Below, one piece after another: positions 21,853-25,113 of a DNA stretch of 25,113 bases. This stretch comes from Planctomycetota bacterium. GTDB taxonomy: Bacteria > Planctomycetota > J058 > J103. The position numbers were made by a program, and so were the translations under genes. The stretch spans positions 1 through 25,113 of the forward strand of contig RFJN01000200.1 in assembly GCA_003694875.1 (NCBI GenBank), in the 5' to 3' direction. Position 1 is the first letter of the stretch, and each line of letters starts with the position of its first letter. The notes under the pieces are model-generated. The model searched no databases. It had not been told where the DNA came from and saw nothing but the letters and a program-made list of their open reading frames with translations.

Positions 21853-21878
21853 GGAATCCGACACCGGTGACGGATTCC
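21853..21878. promoter_or_regulatory. Near-perfect 26-bp palindrome, candidate activator site
   Basis: The arms GGAATCCG (21853-21860) and CGGATTCC (21871-21878) are perfect inverted repeats and the centre is the palindrome CACCGGTG (21862-21869). Only the single pair of flanking A residues breaks the symmetry, so 12 of 13 base pairs are symmetric. Its centre lies about 130 bp upstream of the predicted fliO start of transcription, the place where sigma-54 enhancer-binding proteins usually bind as dimers. It could also serve the divergent gene. No runs of T follow, so it is not an obvious terminator. Confidence 0.6.
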
Positions 21879-22015
21879 GCGACCGCACCGCGGGCGGACA
21901 TCTCGACGTTTCGACCGCGACCCGTTGCGCTCGAGGGGCGAGTGCGCGGTTCCGTGCGGAGCGACCGGGGGGTATCTTGTGCGGGCTCGAGGAGCGAGCA
22001 CGGCGGGAGGATCCC

Positions 22016-23389
22016 ATGCGGCGACGAGCAACGGTGCTGTCCCGGGGGCTGTACGCGGTGACGATCGTGTTGTGTGCGGCAGCGCTCGCGTCCGGCGCCC
22101 CCCCCATGACCGAGAGCGGGCGGCGGATCCAGTTTCCCGGCGTGTTCGTGGGCACCGGACTGCGGCAGCTCGATCCGGAGCACGACGAGGGAGATCCGCT
22201 GCGCTACCTCGAGCTGCGCAGCGAGTTTCCCCTCGGCCCCCTCGCCGTGGGGCTCGATCTCGAACTCGGGCTCGAGGACCGCAACCTGTTTCGATTCGAC
22301 ATCCGCAACCGCGACTGGGACGAGCCGAGCGACTGGCTGCGCTGGATCGACTACATCGATCTCGGACGTCCCGGCCAGAACTACTACGTCTCGGTCTCGC
22401 GGCTGCGCGATGTGCGGCTCGGGCACGGCACGCTGCTCGACCACTACCAGAGCGCGATCGACTTCGACTCCCCGCGCACCGGCGCGCAGGCGGGTGTGGA
22501 GTTGGGGTACGTGAGCGCGGACGTGCTCACCAACGACCTCGTGCGCCCGGACGTGGTGGGCGGGCGCGTGGCGCTGCGGCCGCTGCACAAGGGCGGCAGT
22601 TCCCTCGAGCGGCCCGAGTTCGGGATCACGGCGCAGATCGTGAGCGATCTGCGGGCGCCCGAGCGACTGCGGTTCGACGGCTCGGGACGGCCGCGGCTCG
22701 ACGGTGAGCGGAACTACCGCGCCGCTCGCGAGCCGCTCACCGCCTGGGGCCTCGGGGTCGAGCTTCCCTCGATCCACCTCGTGTTCGATCTCGTGCCGTA
22801 CGTCGAGTGGAACCGGATCGAGGACTTCGGTGATGGCTGGCACGTGGGAGCGGACCTCGGGCTGACGGTGCCGGGCACCGAACTCAACGTGCTCGCCCGC
22901 CTCGAATGGCAGCGCGGCGAGCGCGGCTACCTGCCGACCTACTTCCACGCGCTGTACGAGGTCGACCGCTTCCGCTTCCCGCGCCTCGACAGCGCGACGA
23001 CCCGCCGCGAGGCGCTTGCGGCGATCACGATGGCGGACGGCTATCTCGTCGAGGCGCGCGCGCTGCTCGCCGGCTTCGAGCTGCTCGCGAGCTTCGAGTA
23101 CGTCGACACCGAGGAGGACAACAACCTCTTCACCCTCGGACTGAAGTGGGTGGGCAGCGAGGAGTGGTCCGCCCGCGTGTTCTACGTGCGCCGCGGGGCG
23201 ACGCAGCTTCCCGAGGCGTTTTCGTTCGACGATGCCTCCACCCTGGGCGTGCACGTGGTGTGGCACGCCGAGCCGTGGGCGGCGCTCGATCTCGGCTACG
23301 AGCGCAGCTACATCATGGATCGTGTGCGACGGCAGTTCGACCCCGTCGACGTCTGGTCGGCGGCGCTGCTGTTCGGAAGCAGCTTCTGA
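22016..23389 (+). CDS. Outer-membrane beta-barrel protein, unknown function
   Basis: This 457-residue product has an export signal (residues 1-27, LYAVTIVLCAAALASGAPPM) and then an alternating hydrophobic/polar pattern over its full length with many Tyr, Trp and Asp turns (RYLELRSEFPLGPLAVGLDL, NYYVSVSRLRDVRLGHGTLL, LFTLGLKWVGSEEWSARVFY), ending with an aromatic residue (LLFGSSF), the classic C-terminal signature of barrels inserted by BamA. I do not recognise the family; an alginate-export-type or porin-like barrel is possible. The ATG is preceded by GGGAGG (22005-22010) at 5 bases. It is transcribed divergently from fliO, so it may share regulatory DNA with the flagellar operon. Confidence 0.8.
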   Translation: MRRRATVLSRGLYAVTIVLCAAALASGAPPMTESGRRIQFPGVFVGTGLRQLDPEHDEGDPLRYLELRSEFPLGPLAVGLDLELGLEDRNLFRFDIRNRDWDEPSDWLRWIDYIDLGRPGQNYYVSVSRLRDVRLGHGTLLDHYQSAIDFDSPRTGAQAGVELGYVSADVLTNDLVRPDVVGGRVALRPLHKGGSSLERPEFGITAQIVSDLRAPERLRFDGSGRPRLDGERNYRAAREPLTAWGLGVELPSIHLVFDLVPYVEWNRIEDFGDGWHVGADLGLTVPGTELNVLARLEWQRGERGYLPTYFHALYEVDRFRFPRLDSATTRREALAAITMADGYLVEARALLAGFELLASFEYVDTEEDNNLFTLGLKWVGSEEWSARVFYVRRGATQLPEAFSFDDASTLGVHVVWHAEPWAALDLGYERSYIMDRVRRQFDPVDVWSAALLFGSSF

Positions 23390-23409
23390 TCGGATCGAGG
23401 TGCGGCAGC

Positions 23410-24336
23410 GTGACGACGTTTCGAGGAGCAGCGGCGGGTGGGCGCGCGTGGGTGTGCGCGCTCGCCGTGGCGGCCGTGCTTGTGGGCGCGCACGCGCCCG
23501 CGGCGGCGCGTTCGGCGCCGGGGCGGGTGCGGGTCATGACGTTCAACATCCGCTTCGACTTTCCCTCCGACGGCGCGAACCGGTGGCGGCACCGGGCGGA
23601 CGCGGTCGCGCAGGCGATCCGGACCGTGGGTGCGGACGTGGTGTGCCTGCAGGAGGACAAGGGCGATCAGGTCGAGGACCTGCATGCGCGCCTTCCGGGC
23701 TTCGGCGTGCTCGGCCGGGGACGCAACGCGACCGGCCGCAGCGAGCGGTGCTCGATCCTGTATGCGAAGAAGCGGCTGCGGTGTCTCGACACCGGCAGCT
23801 TCTGGCTGTCCGACACCCCGAGCGTGCCGGGCAGCAACACCTTCGGCGACAAGTATCCGCGCGTGGTGACGTGGGCGCTGTTCGGGCTCGCGGGCAAGCG
23901 CCGGCTGCTCGTGCTGAGCCTGCACCTCGCCGAGGGGCGGCGTGGGGCGATCCGCCGCAAGGGGCTCGAGGTGGTGCGCGACTGGCTCGGCAAGCGGCTC
24001 GAGGCCGAGGCGCGACGGGTGGGCGAGAGGGCGTTCGGGCGCTGGAGCTGGGTGGTGTGCGGTGACTTCAACGAGGACGCGGACGCGAAGCTGCAGCGGG
24101 TGCTGACCGGCGACCGGCGGCTCGGGTTGCGGGACGTGTGGCGCGAGGTGCGCCCGCGGGCGCACTGGCCGGGCACCTACGGTGGGTTCGAGGGGCTGCG
24201 CACGCGCAAGCGCATCGACTGGATCCTCGTGGGCGGGGCGGCGCGGGTGCTCGGCTGCGGCAAGTTCGAACAGAAGGTGGCGGGCCGCTGGCCGTCCGAC
24301 CACTACCCGGTGTGGGCCGATCTGGCGCTGCCGTAG
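23410..24336 (+). CDS. Exported endonuclease/exonuclease/phosphatase-family protein
   Basis: The 308-residue product has an N-terminal signal-like segment (about 1-38, with a hydrophobic core WVCALAVAAVLVGAHAPAAA), so it is probably exported or anchored. The remainder is a complete EEP fold with MTFNIRFDFP (residues 43-52), LQE with metal-binding E82, FWLSDTPSVPGSN, GDFNE at 218-222, KRIDWIL, and the catalytic SDHYP at 296-300. These are the key acidic, Asn and His residues of metal-dependent nucleases and phosphodiesterases. The substrate (DNA, phosphoinositide or sphingolipid) cannot be read from the sequence. The GTG start follows GAGGTG and begins 20 bases after the barrel-protein stop, so the two may be cotranscribed. 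Confidence 0.88.
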   Translation: MTTFRGAAAGGRAWVCALAVAAVLVGAHAPAAARSAPGRVRVMTFNIRFDFPSDGANRWRHRADAVAQAIRTVGADVVCLQEDKGDQVEDLHARLPGFGVLGRGRNATGRSERCSILYAKKRLRCLDTGSFWLSDTPSVPGSNTFGDKYPRVVTWALFGLAGKRRLLVLSLHLAEGRRGAIRRKGLEVVRDWLGKRLEAEARRVGERAFGRWSWVVCGDFNEDADAKLQRVLTGDRRLGLRDVWREVRPRAHWPGTYGGFEGLRTRKRIDWILVGGAARVLGCGKFEQKVAGRWPSDHYPVWADLALP

Positions 24337-24357
24337 CGCACCGCGCGCTGCGGCGGC

Positions 24358-25113
24358 TCAGAACGCCTGGAAGACCGCACTCGTGAACGCGTTGATCGGG
24401 GCCTGCTCGCGCAGATCCTCGATGCTCTCGCGCACCTGCACGACCGTGGCCTCGACCTCCGAGATCAGCCGGTCGTCCATGATCAGCCGCCCCACCGTGC
24501 CCTTGCCCTCGGCGATCGCGGCGCTGACGCGCTCGAGGTGTGCGATCGTGCGCCGCAGCTCCTCGCCCGCCTGCTCGTCGGTGATCAGCACCCCGAGCGG
24601 GCCGCGCGCCTCGGAGAGCTTGCGCGCGAGGTCGCCGAGTTCGGTGACCGAGCGGGTCAGCTCGTCGTAGAGGCTGCGCTCGTTGAGCAGCGCCGCCACG
24701 GTGCCGTCGCCGTGCGCCGCCTTGTCGAGGATCGTCTCGAGGTGGCTGACCGCCTGCGCGAGGTCGTCGGCGAGTCGCTCGTCGTTGAACAGCCGGCCCA
24801 CGCTGCCGCGTCCCTCGTCGACCTTGGTGGCGATCGAGCCGAGCCGGTCGACGAGTTGCACGCTCGAGTCGTACAGCTTCGGATCGTTGACGAGGCGGCT
24901 GAGGGTGCCGTCGCCCTCGTTGACCTTCGCGGCGATGGAGGCGAGGTCGGCGGTGGCGCGATCGAGGTTGGCCGACGCGGAGGCGAGGTTGTCGAACAGC
25001 GCCGGATCGCCGACGAGCTTGCCGAGGCTGCCCTGCATGTCGTTGATCTTCGCGGTGACGTCGCGGATGTTCTCGACCGCCTCGATGATCGTGGGCTTGA
25101 TCTTCTCGGCGAG
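24358..25113 (-). CDS. Mce/MlaD-family protein, C-terminal part (5'-partial)
   Basis: The frame is open to the right window edge, so the 251 visible residues are the C-terminal part of a longer protein. They form six copies of a helical repeat with the motif GxGxxxxLxND..L, for example EGDGTLSRLVNDPKLYD, EGRGSVGRLFNDERLAD and HGDGTVAALLNERSLYD. The same repeated helix type is found after the MCE domain in MlaD-like proteins of deltaproteobacteria and related lineages, where these proteins take part in lipid transport across the periplasm. The MCE domain itself lies outside the window, so that assignment is inferred. The Met at 25038 is internal. It converges on the EEP gene; the stops are 21 bases apart. 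Confidence 0.75.
   Translation of the reverse strand, partial: LAEKIKPTIIEAVENIRDVTAKINDMQGSLGKLVGDPALFDNLASASANLDRATADLASIAAKVNEGDGTLSRLVNDPKLYDSSVQLVDRLGSIATKVDEGRGSVGRLFNDERLADDLAQAVSHLETILDKAAHGDGTVAALLNERSLYDELTRSVTELGDLARKLSEARGPLGVLITDEQAGEELRRTIAHLERVSAAIAEGKGTVGRLIMDDRLISEVEATVVQVRESIEDLREQAPINAFTSAVFQAF
24501..25035 (-). repeat. Tandem 102-bp coding repeats, 34-residue period
   Basis: The repeated Gly of the GTLSRL-type motif falls at 25032, 24909, 24807, 24705, 24603 and 24501. The last five spacings are 102, 102, 102 and 102 bases and the first is 123 bases (34 plus 7 residues). An extra seven residues is one heptad, which agrees with a helical coiled-coil structure. The DNA copies are diverged, so this is an old protein repeat and not a recent duplication. 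Confidence 0.85.

Larger units (their letters stand above)
21705..22015. other. Divergent intergenic region between fliO and outer-membrane protein gene
   Basis: This is the only gene-free stretch above 300 bases. It separates the divergent fliO and barrel-protein genes and is expected to hold both promoters. It contains a -24/-12 element for fliO (21746-21760, minus), a 12-bp perfect palindrome (21780-21791), an inverted repeat that brackets the promoter element (21724-21736 with 21762-21774) and a near-perfect 26-bp palindrome (21853-21878). The rightward promoter is not clear; TATCTT at 21973-21978 is the best -10-like string but it lacks a good -35 partner. No RNA gene was recognised. Confidence 0.8.

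Noticed and set aside
21973..21978. Sigma-70 -10 box (TATCTT) for the barrel-protein gene
   Set aside because: No acceptable -35 box at 16-18 bases; the string alone is too weak to list as a promoter.
24337..24357. Terminator between the EEP gene and the Mce-type gene
   Set aside because: Only 21 GC-rich bases with no stem-loop plus T run.
1..25113. Mobile elements, tRNA or rRNA genes, CRISPR arrays
   Set aside because: No transposase-like frames, terminal inverted repeats, spaced direct repeats or RNA-gene-like sequence were seen; coding is dense and uniform in composition.

Overview
This window is one large flagellar gene cluster from a very GC-rich, Gram-negative bacterium. Lipoproteins, an outer-membrane barrel protein, an Mce/MlaD-type protein and the complete FliF-N, FliO-R, FlhA, FlhB, FlhF, FlhG and FliA set all point to a diderm. 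The gene content, a sigma-54-type promoter and the very high GC would fit a deltaproteobacteria-like lineage such as Myxococcota or Binatota. That placement is inference only, because no rRNA or other taxonomic marker is present.

Layout. Positions 2-8043 (+) hold a tightly coupled operon fliF-fliG-fliH-fliI-fliJ-motE-like-fliL-fliM-fliN, with most stops and starts overlapping. It covers the MS ring, the switch, the export ATPase complex and stator-associated proteins. fliF is cut at the left window edge. The same transcript appears to run on through three signalling genes (8040-10840, +): a membrane PAS histidine kinase with an eroded catalytic core, a receiver fused to a histidine-containing dimerisation domain with no ATPase, and a small protein with a degenerate kinase core that resembles a ChpT/Spo0B-type phosphotransferase.

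A second operon converges on the first from the right. It reads leftward from 21704 to 10874: fliO, fliP, fliQ, fliR, flhB, flhA, flhF, flhG, a 73-residue membrane protein, fliA, a Cys-containing small protein, a coiled-coil lipoprotein, a second lipoprotein and a stand-alone receiver protein. It makes the export gate, the number and placement regulators FlhF and FlhG, and the flagellar sigma factor, plus four accessory proteins without recognised names. Only 33 bases separate the converging stops at 10840 and 10874.

Upstream of fliO is the only gene-free stretch above 300 bases (21705-22015). It carries a good -24/-12 (sigma-54) element 42 bases before the fliO start, and a near-perfect 26-bp palindrome about 120 bp further upstream, where an enhancer-binding activator would be expected to bind. 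Diverging to the right are an outer-membrane barrel protein and an exported endonuclease/exonuclease/phosphatase-fold enzyme. The window ends in the 3' part of an Mce/MlaD-family gene on the minus strand, built of 34-residue repeats.

The most interesting parts are the split phosphorelay whose kinase motifs are eroded in every member, the regulatory architecture before fliO, and the four-gene accessory set inside the fliA operon. No RNA genes, mobile elements, CRISPR arrays or convincing terminators were seen.
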